Of a DNA stretch of 64,000 nt, positions 12,745 through 28,100 are shown piece after piece. Each line of letters opens with the position of its first letter. The stretch's first letter is position 1. A program made the translations under genes and the position numbers. The notes under the pieces were generated by a model that searched no databases, had not been told where the DNA came from, and saw only the letters and a program-made list of their open reading frames with translations. The DNA comes from Tipula vernalis (taxonomy: Eukaryota; Arthropoda; Insecta; Diptera; Tipulidae): the NCBI GenBank assembly GCA_958295665.1, contig OY282560.1:41541044-41605043 (forward strand), in the 5' to 3' direction.

Positions 12745-15700
12745 GCTATAGCCCACAGATTTTGAATGGCAAAAATCTAAAATGCTCCGATTACGTTGGT
12801 CAATAGCTCTATCAATAGGCTTCAGGATATGTATTTATTTTGCCAACTTGCATGTGGATTGCTCGATTATTTCTAACCAATTAATAGAAAATTCGATTTT
12901 ATTGAAAATCAACTGTGCTATAGCCCACAGATTTTGAACGGCAAAAATCTAAAATGCTCCGATTCCGTTGGTCAATAGCTCTATCAATAGGCTTCAGGAT
13001 CTGTATTTATTTTGCCAACTTGCATTTGGATTGCTCGAATATTTCTAACCATTTAATAGAAAATTCGATTTTATTGAAAATCAACTGTGCTATAGCCCAC
13101 AGATTTTGAATGGCAAAAATCTAAAATGCTCCGATTCCGTTGGTCAATAGCTCTATCAATAGGCTTCAGGATCTGTATTTATTTTGCCAACTTGCATGTG
13201 GATTGCTCAATTATTTCTAACCAATTAATAGAAAATTCGGTTTTATTGAAAATCAACTGTGCTATAGCCCACAGATTTTGAACGGCAGAAATCTAAAATG
13301 CTCCGATTACGTTGGTCAATAGCTCTATCAATAGGCTTCAGGATCTGTATTTATTTTGCCAACTTGCATTTGGATTGCTCGAAAATTTCTAACCAATTAA
13401 TAGAAAATTCGATTTTATTGAAAATCAACTGTGATATAGCCCACAGATTTTGAACGGCAAAAATCTAAAATGCTCCGATTCCGTTGGTCAATAGCTCTAT
13501 CAATAGGCTTCAGGATCTGTATTTATTTTGCCAACTTGCATTTGGATTGCTCGAATATTTCTAACCATTTAATAGAAAATTCGATTTTATTGAAAATCAA
13601 CTGTGCTATAGCCCACAGATTTTGAACGGCAAAAATCTAAAATGCTCCGATTACGTTGGTCAATAGCTCTATCAATAGGCTTCAGGATCTGTATTTATTT
13701 TGCCAACTTGCATGTGGATTGCTCGATTATTTCTAACCAATTAATATAAAATTCGATTTTATTGAAAATCAACTGTGCTATAGCCCACAGATTTTGAACG
13801 GCAAAAATCTAAAATGCTCCGATTCCGTTGGTCAATAGCTCTATCAATAGGCTTCAGGATCTGTATTTATTTTGCCAACTTGCATTTGGATTGCTCGAAT
13901 ATTTCTAACCATTTAATAGAAAATTCGATTTTATTGAAAATCAACTGTGCTATAGCCCACAGATTTTGAATGGCAAAAATCTAAAATGCTCCGATTACGT
14001 TGGTCAATAGCTCTATCAATAGGCTTCAGGATCTGTATTTATTTTGCCAACTTGCATGTGGATTGCTCGATTATTTCTAACCAATTAATAGAAAATTCGA
14101 TTTTATTGAAAATCAACTGTGCTATAGCCCACAGATTTTGAACGGCAGAAATCTAAAATGCTCCGATTCCGTTGGTCAATAGCTCTATCAATAGGCTTCA
14201 GGATCTGTATTTATTTTGCCAACTTGCATGTGGATTGCTCGAATATTTCTAACCATTTAATAGAAAATTCGATTTTATTGAAAATCAACTGTGCTATAGC
14301 CCACAGATTTTGAACGGCAAAAATCTAAAATGCTCCGATTACGTTGGTCAATAGCTCTATCAATAGGCTTCAGGATCTGTATTTATTTTGCCAACTTGCA
14401 TGTGGATTGCTCGATTATTTCTAACCAATTAATAGAAAATTCGATTTTATTGAAAATCAACTGTGCTATAGCCCACAGATTTTGAATGGCAAAAATCTAA
14501 AATGCTCCGATTACGTTGGTCAATAGCTCTATCAATAGGCTTCAGGATCTGTATTTATTTTGCCAACTTGCATGTGGATTGCTCAATTATTTCTAACCAA
14601 TTAATAGAAAATTCGGTTTTATTGAAAATCAACTGTGCTATAGCCCACAGATTTTGAACGGCAGAAATCTAAAATGCTCCGATTCCGTTGGTCAATAGCT
14701 CTATCAATAGGCTTCAGGATCTGTATTTATTTTGCCAACTTGCATTTGGATTGCTCGAAAATTTCTAACCAATTAATAGAAAATTCGATTTTATTGAAAA
14801 TCAACTGTGCTATAGCCCACAGATTTTGAACGGCAAAAATCTAAAATGCTCCGATTCCGTTGGTCAATAGCTCTATCAATAGGCTTCAGGATCTGTATTT
14901 ATTTTGCCAACTTGCATTTGGATTGCTCGAATATTTCTAACCATTTAATAGAAAATTCGATTTTATTGAAAATCAACTGTGCTATAGCCCACAGATTTTG
15001 AATGGCAAAAATCTAAAATGCTCCGATTACGTTGGTCAATAGCTCTATCAATAGGCTTCAGGATCTGTATTTATTTTGCCAACTTGCATGTGGATTGCTC
15101 AATTATTTCTAACCAATTATTAGAAAATTCGATTTTATTGAAAATCAACTGTGCTATAGCCCACAGATTTTGAACGGCAAAAATCTAAAATGCTCCGATT
15201 ACGTTGGTCAATAGCTCTATCAATAGGCTTCAGGATCTGTATTTATTTTGCCAACTTGCATTTGGATTGCTCGAAAATTTCTAACCAATTAATAGAAAAT
15301 TCGATTTTATTGAAAATCAACTGTGCTATAGCCCACAGATTTTGAACGGCAAAAATCTAAAATGCTCCGATTCCGTTGGTCAATAGCTCTATCAATAGGC
15401 TTCAGAATCTGTATTTATTTTTCCAACTTGCATTTGGATTGCTCGAATATTTCTAACCAATTAATAGAAAATTCGATTTTATTGAAAATCAACTGTGCTA
15501 TAGCCCACAGATTTTGAACGGCAAAAATCTAAAATGCTCCGATTCCGTTGGTCAATAGCTCTATCAATAGGCTTCAGGATCTGTATTTATTTTGCCAACT
15601 TGCATGTGGATTGCTCGATTATTTCTAACCAATTAATAGAAAATTCGATTTTATTGAAAATCAACTGTGCTATAGCCCACAGATTTTGAACGGCAGAAAT

Positions 15701-17212
15701 CTAAAATGCTCCGATTCCGTTGGTCAATAGCTCTATCAATAGGCTTCAGGATCTGTATTTATTTTGCCAACTTGCATGTGGATTGCTCGAATATTTCTAA
15801 CCATTTAATAGAAAATTCGATTTTATTGAAAATCAACTGTGCTATAGCCCACAGATTTTGAACGGCAAAAATCTAAAATGCTCCGATTCCGTTGGTCAAT
15901 AGCTCTATCAATAGGCTTCAGGATCTGTATTTATTTTGCCAACTTGCATTTGGATTGCTCGAAAATTTCTAACCAATTAATAGAAAATTCGATTTTATTG
16001 AAAATCAACTGTGCTATAGCCCACAGATTTTGAACGGCAAAAATCTAAAATGCTCCGATTCCGTTGGTCAATAGCTCTATCAATAGGCTTCAGGATCTGT
16101 ATTTATTTTGCCAACTTGCATTTGGATTGCTCGAATATTTCTAACCATTTAATAGAAAATTCGATTTTATTGAAAATCAACTGTGCTATAGCCCACAGAT
16201 TTTGAACGGCAAAAATCTAAAATGCTCCGATTACGTTGGTCAATAGCTCTATCAATAGGCTTCAGGATCTGTATTTATTTTGCCAACTTGCATTTGGATT
16301 GCTCGATTATTTCTAACCAATTAATAGAAAATTCGATTTTATTGAAAATCAACTGTGCTATTATAGCCCACAGATTTTGAACGGCAGAAATCTAAAATGC
16401 TCCGATTCCGTTGGTCAATAGCTCTATCAATAGGCTTCAGGATCTGTATTTATTTTGCCAACTTGCATTTGGATTGCTCGAATATTTCTAACCATTTAAT
16501 AGAAAATTCGATTTTATTGAAAATCAACTGTGCTATAGCCCACAGATTTTGAACGGCAAAAATCTAAAATGCTCCGATTACGTTGGTCAATAGCTCTATC
16601 AATAGGCTTCAGGATCTGTATTTATTTTGCCAACTTGCATGTGGATTGCTCGATTATTTCTAACCAATTAATAGAAAATTCGATTTTATTGAAAATCAAC
16701 TGTGCCACAGATTTTGAATGGCAAAAATCTAAAATGCTCCGATTACGTTGATCAATAGCTCTATCAATAGGCTTCAGGATCTGTATTTATTTTGCCAACT
16801 TGCATGTGGATTGCTCAATTATTTCTAACCAATTAATAGAAAATTCGGTTTTATTGAAAATCAACTGTGCTATAGCCCACAGATTTTGAACGGCAGAAAT
16901 CTAAAATGCTCCGATTACGTTGGTCAATAGCTCTATCAATAGGCTTCAGGATCTGTATTTATTTTGCCAACTTGCATGTGGATTGCTCGATTATTTCTAA
17001 CCAATTAATAGAAAATTCGATTTTATTGAAAATCAACTGTGCTATAGCCCACAGATTTTGAACGGCAAAAATCTAAAATGCTCCGATTCCGTTGGTCAAT
17101 AGCTCTATCAATAGGCTTCAGGATCTGTATTTATTTTGCCAACTTGCATTTGGATTGCTCGAATATTTCTAACCATTTAATAGAAAATTCGATTTTATTG
17201 AAAATCAACTGT
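12745..17212 (+). repeat. D-free mixed domain with ctcgaaaatt markers (26 monomers)
   Basis: G-type and T-type units alternate without D monomers. A private tail, ctcgaaaatt with accaatta, occurs with the gaaaattt at 13381, 14757, 15273 and 15961, spaced 8, 3 and 4 monomers. Junction oddities are atatagcc at 13433, ctattatagcc at 16357 and a single-base spacer at 16704, the shortest in the window. Head variant cggcag is again common. Confidence 0.8.
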
Positions 17213-20200
17213 GATCAACACAGATTTTGAACGGCAAAAATCTAAAATGCTCCGATTCCGTTGGTCAATAGCTCTATCAATAGGCTTCAGGATCTGTATT
17301 TATTTTGCCAACTTGCATTTGGATTGCTCGAATATTTCTAACCATTTAATAGAAAATTCGATTTTATTGAAAATCAACTGTGCTATAGCCCACAGATTTT
17401 GAATGGCAAAAATCTAAAATGCTCCGATTCAGTTGGTCAATAGCTCTATCAATAGGCTTCAGGATCTGTATTTATTTTGCCAACTTGCATTTGGATTGCT
17501 CGAATATTTCTAACCATTTAATAGAAAATTCGATTTTATTGAAAATCAACTGAGCTATAAGCCCACAGATTTTGAATGGCAAAAATCTAAAATGCTCCGA
17601 TTACGTTGGTCAATAGCTCTATCAATAGGCTTCAGGATCTGTATTTATTTTGCCAACTTGCATGTGGATTGCTCAATTATTTCTAACCAATTAATAGAAA
17701 ATTCGATTTTATTGAAAATCAACTGTGCTATAGCCCACAGATTTTGAACGGCAGAAATCTAAAATGCTCCGATTACGTTGGTCAATAGCTCTATCAATAG
17801 GCTTCAGGATCTGTATTTATTTTGCCAACTTGCATGTGGATTGCTCAATTATTTCTAACCAATTAATAGAAAATTCGATTTTATTGAAAATCAACCCCAC
17901 AGATTTTGAACGGCAAAAATCTAAAATGCTCCGATTCCGTTGGTCAATAGCTCTATCAATAGGCTTCAGGATCTGTATTTATTTTGCCAACTTGCATTTG
18001 GATTGCTCGAATATTTCTAACCATTTAATAGAAAATTCGATTTTATTGAAAATCAACTGTGCTATAGCCCACAGATTTTGAATGGCAAAAATCTAAAATG
18101 CTCCGATTACGTTGGTCAATAGCTCTATCAATAGGCTTCAGGATCTGTATTTATTTTGCCAACTTGCATGTGGATTGCTCGATTATTTATAACCATTTAA
18201 TAGAAAATTCGATTTTATTGAAAATCAACTGTGCTATAAGCCCACAGATTTTGAATGGCAAAAATCTAAAATGCTCCGATTACGTTGGTCAATAGCTCTA
18301 TCAATAGGCTTCAGGATCTGTATTTATTTTGCCAACTTGCATGTGGATTGCTCGATTATTTCTAACCAATTAATAGAAAATTCGATTTTATTGAAAATCA
18401 ACTGTGCTATAGCCCACAGATTTTGAACGGCAAAAATCTAAAATGCTCCGATTCCGTTGGTCAATAGCTCTATCAATAGGCTTCAGGATCTGTATTTATT
18501 TTGCCAACTTGCATTTGGATTGCTCGAATATTTCTAACCATTTAATAGAAAATTCGATTTTATTGAAAATCAACTGTGCTATAGCCCACAGATTTTGAAT
18601 GGCAAAAATCTAAAATGCTCCGATTCCGTTGGTCAATAGCTCTATCAATAGGCTTCAGGATCTGTATTTATTTTGCCAACTTGCATTTGGATTGCTCGAA
18701 TATTTCTAACCAATTAATAGAAAATTCGATTTTATTGAAAATCAACTGTGCTGTAGCCCACAGATTTTGAACGGCAAAAATCTAAAATGCTCCGATTACG
18801 TTGGTCAATAGCTCTATCAATAGGCTTCAGGATCTGTATTTATTTTGCCAACTTGCATGTGGATTGCTCGATTATTTCTAACCAATTAATAGAAAATTCG
18901 ATTTTATTGAAAATCAACTGTGCTATAGCCCACAGATTTTGAACGGCAAAAATCTAAAATGCTCCGATTCCGTTGGTCAATAGCTCTATCAATAGGCTTC
19001 AGGATCTGTATTTATTTTGCCAACTTGCATTTGGATTGCTCGAATATTTCTAACCATTTAATAGAAAATTCAATTTTATTGAAAATCAACTGTGCTATAG
19101 CCCACAGATTTTGAACGGCAAAAATCTAAAATGCTCCGATTACGTTGGTCAATAGCTCTATCAATAGGCTTCAGGATCTGTATTTATTTTGCCAACTTGC
19201 ATTTGGATTGCTCGAATATTTCTAACCATTTAATAGAAAATTCGATTTTATTGAAAATCAACTGTGCTATAGCCCACAGATTTTGAATGGCAAAAATCTA
19301 AAATGCTCCGATTACGTTGGTCAATAGCTCTATCAATAGGCTTCAGGATCTGTATTTATTTTGCCAACTTGCATTTGGATTGCTCGAATATTTCTAACCA
19401 ATTAATAGAAAATTCGATTTTATTGAAAATCAACTGTGCTATAGCCCACAGATTTTGAACGTCAAAAATCTAAAATGCTCCGATTCCGTTGGTCAATAGC
19501 TCTATCAATAGGCTTCAGGATCTGTATTTATTTTGCCAACTTGCATGTGGATTGCTCGATTATTTCTAACCAATTAATAGAAAATTCGATTTTATTGAAA
19601 ATCAACTGTGCTATAGCCCACAGATTTTGAACGGCAAAAATCTAAAATGCTCCGATTCCGTTGGTCAATAGCTCTATCAATAGGCTTCAGGATCTGTATT
19701 TATTTTGCCAACTTGCATTTGGATTGCTCGAATATTTCTAACCATTTAATAGAAAATTCGATTTTATTGAAAATCAACTGTGATCAACACAGATTTTGAA
19801 CGGCAAAAATCTAAAATGCTCCGATTCCGTTGGTCAATAGCTCTATCAATAGGCTTCAGGATCTGTATTTATTTTGCCAACTTGCATTTGGATTGCTCGA
19901 ATATTTCTAACCATTTAATAGAAAATTCGATTTTATTGAAAATCAACTGTGCTATAGCCCACAGATTTTGAACGGCAAAAATCTAAAATGCTCCGATTCC
20001 GTTGGTCAATAGCTCTATCAATAGGCTTCAGGATCTGTATTTATTTTGCCAACTTGCATTTGGATTGCTCGAATATTTCTAACCATTTAATAGAAAATTC
20101 GATTTTATTGAAAATCAACTGTGCTATAGCCCACAGATTTTGAATGGCAAAAATCTAAAATGCTCCGATTACGTTGGTCAATAGCTCTATCAATAGGCTT

Positions 20201-23200
20201 CAGGATCTGTATTTATTTTGCCAACTTGCATGTGGATTGCTCGATTATTTCTAACCAATTAATAGAAAATTCGATTTTATTGAAAATCAACTGTGCTATA
20301 GCCCACAGATTTTGAATGGCAAAAATCTAAAATACTCCGATTACGTTGGTCAATAGCTCTATCAATAGGCTTCAGGATCTGTATTTATTTTGCCAACTTG
20401 CATTTGGATTGCTCGAATATTTCTAACCAATTAATAGAAAATTCGATTTTATTGAAAATCAACTGTGCTATACCCACAGATTTTGAACGGCAAAAATCTA
20501 AAATGCTCCGATTCCGTTGGTCAATAGCTCTATCAATAGGCTTCAGGATCTGTATTTATTTTGCCAACTTGCATTTGGATTGCTCGAATATTTCTAACCA
20601 TTTAATAGAAAATTCGATTTTATTGAAAATCAACTGTGCTATAGCCCACAGATTTTGAACGGCAAAAATCTAAAATGCTCCGATTCCGTTGGTCAATAGC
20701 TCTATCAATAGGCTTCAGGATCTGTATTTATTTTGCCAACTTGCATTTGGATTGCTCGAATATTTCTAACCATTTAATAGAAAATTCGATTTTATTGAAA
20801 ATCAACTGTGCTATAGCCCACAGATTTTGAACGGCAAAATTCTAAAATGCTCCGATTCCGTTGGTCAATAGCTCTATCAATAGGCTTCAGGATCTGTATT
20901 TATTTTGCCAACTTGCATTTGGATTGCTCGAATATTTCTAACCAATTAATAGAAAATTCGATTTTATTGAAAATCAACTGTGCTATAGCCCACAGATTTT
21001 GAACGGCAAAAATCTAAAATGCTCCGATTACGTTGGTCAATAGCTCTATCAATAGGCTTCAGGATCTGTATTTATTTTGCCAACTTGCATTTGGATTGCT
21101 CGAATATTTCTAACCATTTAATAGAAAATTCGATTTTATTGAAAATCAACTGTGATCAACACAGATTTTGAACGGCAAAAATCTAAAATGCTCCGATTCC
21201 GTTGGTCAATAGCTCTATCAATAGGCTTCAGGATCTGTATTTATTTTGCCAACTTGCATTTGGATTGCTCGAATATTTCTAACCATTTAATAGAAAATTC
21301 GATTTTATTGAAAATCAACTGTGCTATAGCCCACAGATTTTGAACGGCAAAAATCTAAAATGCTCCGATTCCGTTGGTCAATAGCTCTATCAATAGGCTT
21401 CAGGATCTGTATTTATTTTGCCAACTTGCATTTGGATTGCTCGAATATTTCTAACCATTTAATAGAAAATTCGATTTTATTGAAAATCAACTGTGCTATA
21501 GCCCACAGATTTTGAATGGCAAAAATCTAAAATGCTCCGATTACGTTGGTCAATAGCTCTATCAATAGGCTTCAGGATCTGTATTTATTTTGCCAACTTG
21601 CATTTGGATTGCTCGAATATTTCTAACCAATTAATAGAAAATTCGATTTTATTGAAAATCAACTGTGCTATAGCCCACAGATTTTGAACGGCAAAAATCT
21701 AAAATGCTCCGATTCCGTTGGTCAATAGCTCTATCAATAGGCTTCAGGATCTGTATTTATTTTGCCAACTTGCATTTGGATTGCTCGAATATTTCTAACC
21801 ATTTAATAGAAAATTCGATTTTATTGAAAATCAACTGTGCTATAGCCCACAGATTTTGAACGGCAAAAATCTAAAATGCTCCGATTCCGTTGGTCAATAG
21901 CTCTATCAATAGGCTTCAGGATCTGTATTTATTTTGCCAACTTGCATTTGGATTGCTCGAATATTTCTAACCATTTAATAGAAAATTCGATTTTATTGAA
22001 AATCAACTGTGCTATAGCCCACAGATTTTGAACGGCAAAAATCTAAAATGCTCCGATTCCGTTGGTCAATAGCTCTATCAATAGGCTTCAGGATCTGTAT
22101 TTATTTTGCCAACTTGCATTTGGATTGCTCGAACATTTCTAACCAATTAATATAAAATTCGATTTTATTGAAAATCTACTATGCTATAGCACACAGATTT
22201 TGAACGGCAAAAATCTAAAATGCTCCGATTACGTTGGTCAATAGCTCTATCAATAGGCTTCAGGATCTGTATTTATTTTGCCAACTTGCATGTGGATTGC
22301 TCGATTATTTCTAACCAATTAATAGAAAATTCGATTTTATTGAAAATCAACTGTGCTATAGCCCACAGATTTTGAATGGCAAAAATCTAAAATGCTCCGA
22401 TTCCGTTGGTCAATAGCTCTATCAATAGGCTTCAGGATCTGTATTTATTTTGCCAACTTGCATTTGGATTGCTCGAATATTTCTAACCATTTAATAGAAA
22501 ATTCGATTTTATTGAAAATCAACTGTGCTATAGCCCACAGATTTTGAATGGCAAAAATCTAAAATGCTCCGATTACGTTGGTCAATAGCTCTATCAATAG
22601 GCTTCAGGATCTGTATTTATTTTGCCAACTTGCATTTGGATTGCTCGAATATTTCTAACCATTTAATAGAAAATTCGATTTTATTGAAAATCAACTGTGC
22701 TATAGCCCACAGATTTTGAATGGCAAAAATCTAAAATGCTCCGATTACGTTGGTCAATAGCTCTATCAATAGGCTTCAGGATCTGTATTTATTTTGCCAA
22801 CTTGCATGTGGATTGCTCGATTATTTCTAACCAATTAATAGAAAATTCGATTTTATTGAAAATCAACTGTGCTATAGCCCACAGATTTTGAATGGCAAAA
22901 ATCTAAAATGCTCCGATTACGTTGGTCAATAGCTCTATCAATAGGCTTCAGGATCTGTATTTATTTTGCCAACTTGCATGTGGATTGCTCGATTATTTCT
23001 AACCAATTAATAGAAAATTCGATTTTATTGAAAATCAACTGTGCTATAGCCCACAGATTTTGAATGGCAAAAATCTAAAATGCTCCGATTCCGTTGGTCA
23101 ATAGCTCTATCAATAGGCTTCAGGATCTGTATTTATTTTGCCAACTTGCATTTGGATTGCTCGAATATTTCTAACCATTTAATAGAAAATTCGATTTTAT

Positions 23201-25106
23201 TGAAAATCAACTGTGCTATAGCCCACAGATTTTGAATGGCAAAAATCTAAAATGCTCCGATTCCGTTGGTCAATAGCTCTATCAATAGGCTTCAGGATCT
23301 GTATTTATTTTGCCAACTTGCATTTGGATTGCTCGAATATTTCTAACCATTTAATAGAAAATTCGATTTTATTGAAAATCAACTGTGCTATAGCCCACAG
23401 ATTTTGAATGGCAAAAATCTAAAATGCTCCGATTACGTTGGTCAATAGCTCTATCAATAGGCTTCAGGATCTGTATTTATTTTGCCAACTTGCATGTGGA
23501 TTGCTCGATTATTTCTAACCAATTAATAGAAAATTCGATTTTATTGAAAATCAACTGTGCTATAGCCCACAGATTTTGAATGGCAAAAATCTAAAATGCT
23601 CCGATTCCGTTGGTCAATAGCTCTATCAATAGGCTTCAGGATCTGTATTTATTTTGCCAACTTGCATTTGGATTGCTCGAATATTTCTAACCATTTAATA
23701 GAAAATTCGATTTTATTGAAAATCAACTGTGCTATAGCCCACAGATTTTGAATGGCAAAAATCTAAAATGCTCCGATTACGTTGGTCAATAGCTCTATCA
23801 ATAGGCTTCAGGATCTGTATTTATTTTGCCAACTTGCATTTGGATTGCTCGAATATTTCTAACCATTTAATAGAAAATTCGATTTTATTGAAAATCAACT
23901 GTGCTATAGCCCACAGATTTTGAATGGCAAAAATCTAAAATGCTCCGATTACGTTGGTCAATATCTCTATCAATAGGCTTCAGGATCTGTATTTATTTTG
24001 CCAACTTGCATTTGGATTGCTCGAATATTTCTAACCAATTAATAGAAAATTCGATTTTATTGAAAATCAACTGTGCTATAGCCCACAGATTTTGAATGGC
24101 AAAAATCTAAAATGCTCCGATTCCGTTGGTCAATAGCTCTATCAATAGGCTTCAGGATCTGTATTTATTTTGCCAACTTGCATTTGGATTGCTCGAATAT
24201 TTCTAACCATTTAATAGAAAATTCGATTTTATTGAAAATCAACTGTGCTATAGCCCACAGATTTTGAATGGCAAAAATCTAAAATGCTCCGATTACGTTG
24301 GTCAATAGCTCTATCAATAGGCTTCAGGATCTGTATTTATTTTGCCAACTTGCATTTGGATTGCTCGAATATTTCTAACCATTTAATAGAAAATTCGATT
24401 TTATTGAAAATCAACTGTGCTATAGCCCACAGATTTTGAATGGCAAAAATCTAAAATGCTCCGATTACGTTGGTCAATAGCTCTATCAATAGGCTTCAGG
24501 ATCTGTATTTATTTTGCCAACTTGCATGTGGATTGCTCGATTATTTCTAACCAATTAATAGAAAATTCGATTTTATTGAAAATCAACTGTGCTATAGCCC
24601 ACAGATTTTGAACGGCAAAAATCTAAAATGCTCCGATTCCGTTGGTCAATAGCTCTATCAATAGGCTTCAGGATCTGTATTTATTTTGCCAACTTGCATT
24701 TGGATTGCTCGAATATTTCTAACCATTTAATAGAAAATTCGATTTTATTGAAAATCAACTGTGCTATAGCCCACAGATTTTGAATGGCAAAAATCTAAAA
24801 TGCTCCGATTCCGTTGGTCAATAGCTCTATCAATAGGCTTCAGGATCTGTATTTATTTTGCCAACTTGCATTTGGATTGCTCGAATATTTCTAACCAATT
24901 AATAGAAAATTCGATTTTATTGAAAATCAACTGTGCTATAGCCCACAGATTTTGAACGGCAAAAATCTAAAATGCTCCGATTACGTTGGTCAATAGCTCT
25001 ATCAATAGGCTTCAGGATCTGTATTTATTTTGCCAACTTGCATTTGGATTGCTCGAATATTTCTAAACATTTAATAGAAAATTCGATTTTATTGAAAATC
25101 AACTGT
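17213..25106 (+). repeat. T-type dominated domain, left part (46 monomers)
   Basis: Units with tggcaaaa or cggcaaaa heads and T-type tails prevail; D monomers are sparse (17213, 19782, 21154). Head variant cggcag is last seen near 17752 and then disappears for about 32 kb. One junction at about 17895 has lost the whole left arm and spacer (tcaaccccacag, -10). From 21154 to 25106 there are 23 consecutive monomers with no indel other than the D junction, the most regular stretch in the window. Confidence 0.85.
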
Positions 25107-28100
25107 GATCAACACAGATTTTGAACGGCAAAAATCTAAAATGCTCCGATTCCGTTGGTCAATAGCTCTATCAATAGGCTTCAGGATCTGTATTTATTTT
25201 GCCAACTTGCATTTGGATTGCTCGAATATTTCTAACCAATTAATAGAAAATTCGATTTTATTGAAAATCAACTGTGCTATAGCCCACAGATTTTGAACGG
25301 CAAAAATCTAAAATGCTCCGATTACGTTGGTCAATAGCTCTATCAATAGGCTTCAGGATCTGTATTTATTTTGCCAACTTGCATTTGGATTGCTCGAATA
25401 TTTCTAACCATTTAATAGAAAATTCGATTTTATTGAAAATCAACTGTGATCAACACAGATTTTGAACGGCAAAAATCTAGAATGCTCCGATTCCGTTGGT
25501 CAATAGCTCTATCAATAGGCTTCAGGATCTGTATTTATTTTGCCAACTTGCATTTGGATTGCTCGAATATTTCTAACCATTTAATAGAAAATTCGATTTT
25601 ATTGAAAATCAACTGTGCTATAGCCCACAGATTTTGAATGGCAAAAATCTAAAATGCTCCGATTACGTTGGTCAATAGCTCTATCAATAGGCTTCAGGAT
25701 CTGTATTTATTTTGCCAACTTGCATGTGGATTGCTCGATTATTTCTAACCAATTAATAGAAAATTCGATTTTATTGAAAATCAACTGTGCTATAGCCCAC
25801 AGATTTTGAATGGCAAAAATCTAAAATGCTCCGATTACGTTGGTCAATAGCTCTATCAATAGGCTTCAGGATCTGTATTTATTTTGCCAACTTGCATTTG
25901 GATTGCTCGAATATTTCTAACCATTTAATAGAAAATTCGATTTTATTGAAAATCAACTGTGCTATAGCCCACAGATTTTGAATGGCAAAAATCTAAAATG
26001 CTCCGATTACGTTGGTCAATAGCTCTATCAATAGGCTTCAGGATCTGTATTTATTTTGCCAACTTGCATTTGGATTGCTCGAATATTTCTAACCATTTAA
26101 TAGAAAATTCGATTTTATTGAAAATCAACTGTGCTATAGCCCACAGATTTTGAATGGCAAAAATCTAAAATGCTCCGATTACGTTGGTCAATAGCTCTAT
26201 CAATAGGCTTCAGGATCTGTATTTATTTTGCCAACTTGCATTTGGATTGCTCGAATATTTCTAACCATTTAATAGAAAATTCGATTTTATTGAAAATCAA
26301 CTGTGATCAACACAGATTTTGAACGGCAAAAATCTAAAATGCTCCGATTCCGTTGGTCAATAGCTCTATCAATAGGCTTCAGGATCTGTATTTATTTTGC
26401 CAACTTGCATTTGGATTGCTCGAATATTTCTAACCATTTAATAGAAAATTCGATTTTATTGAAAATCAACTGTGCTATAGCCCACAGATTTTGAATGGCA
26501 AAAATCTAAAATGCTCCGATTACGTTGGTCAATAGCTCTATCAATAGGCTTCAGGATCTGTATTTATTTTGCCAACTTGCATTTGGATTGCTCGAATATT
26601 TCTAACCATTTAATAGAAAATTCGATTTTATTGAAAATCAACTGTGCTATAGCCCACAGATTTTGAATGGCAAAAATCTAAAATGCTCCGATTACGTTGG
26701 TCAATAGCTCTATCAATAGGCTTCAGGATCTGTATTTATTTTTCCAACTTGCATTTGGATTGCTCGAATATTTCTAACCATTTAATAGAAAATTCGATTT
26801 TATTGAAAATCAACTGTGCTATAGCCCACAGATTTTGAATGGCAAAAATCTAAAATGCTCCGATTACGTTGGTCAATAGCTCTATCAATAGGCTTCAGGA
26901 TCTGTATTTATTTTGCCAACTTGCATTTGGATTGCTCGAATATTTCTAACCATTTAATAGAAAATTCGATTTTATTGAAAATCAACTGTGATCAACACAG
27001 ATTTTGAACGGCAAAAATCTAAAATGCTCCGATTCCGTTGGTCAATAGCTCTATCAATAGGCTTCAGGATCTGTATTTATTTTGCCAACTTGCATTTGGA
27101 TTGCTCGAATATTTCTAACCATTTAATAGAAAATTCGATTTTATTGAAAATCAACTGTGCTATAGCCCACAGATTTTGAATGGCAAAAATCTAAAATGCT
27201 CCGATTACGTTGGTCAATAGCTCTATCAATAGGCTTCAGGATCTGTATTTATTTTGCCAACTTGCATTTGGATTGCTCGAATATTTCTAACCATTTAATA
27301 GAAAATTCGATTTTATTGAAAATCAACTGTGCTATAGCCCACAGATTTTGAATGGCAAAAATCTAAAATGCTCCGATTACGTTGGTCAATAGCTCTATCA
27401 ATAGGCTTCAGGATCTGTATTTATTTTGCCAACTTGCATTTGGATTGCTCGAATATTTCTAACCAATTAATAGAAAATTCGATTTTATTGAAAATCAACT
27501 GTGCTATAGCCCACAGATTTTGAACGGCAAAAATCTAAAATGCTCCGATTCCGTTGGTCAATAGCTCTATCAATAGGCTTCAGGATCTGTATTTATTTTG
27601 CCAACTTGCATTTGGATTGCTCGAATATTTCTAACCATTTAATAGAAAATTCGATTTTATTGAAAATCAACTGTGCTATAGCCCACAGATTTTGAACGGC
27701 AAAAATCTAAAATGCTCCGATTCCGTTGGTCAATAGCTCTATCAATAGGCTTCAGGATCTGTATTTATTTTGCCAACTTGCATTTGGATTGCTCGAATAT
27801 TTCTAACCATTTAATAGAAAATTCGATTTTATTGAAAATCAACTGTGATCAACACAGATTTTGAACGGCAAAAATCTAAAATGCTCCGATTCCGTTGGTC
27901 AATAGCTCTATCAATAGGCTTCAGGATCTGTATTTATTTTGCCAACTTGCATTTGGATTGCTCGAATATTTCTAACCATTTAATAGAAAATTCGGTTTTA
28001 TTGAAAATCAACTGTGCTATAGCCCACAGATTTTGAACGGCAAAAATCTAAAATGCTCCGATTCCGTTGGTCAATAGCTCTATCAATAGGCTTCAGGATC

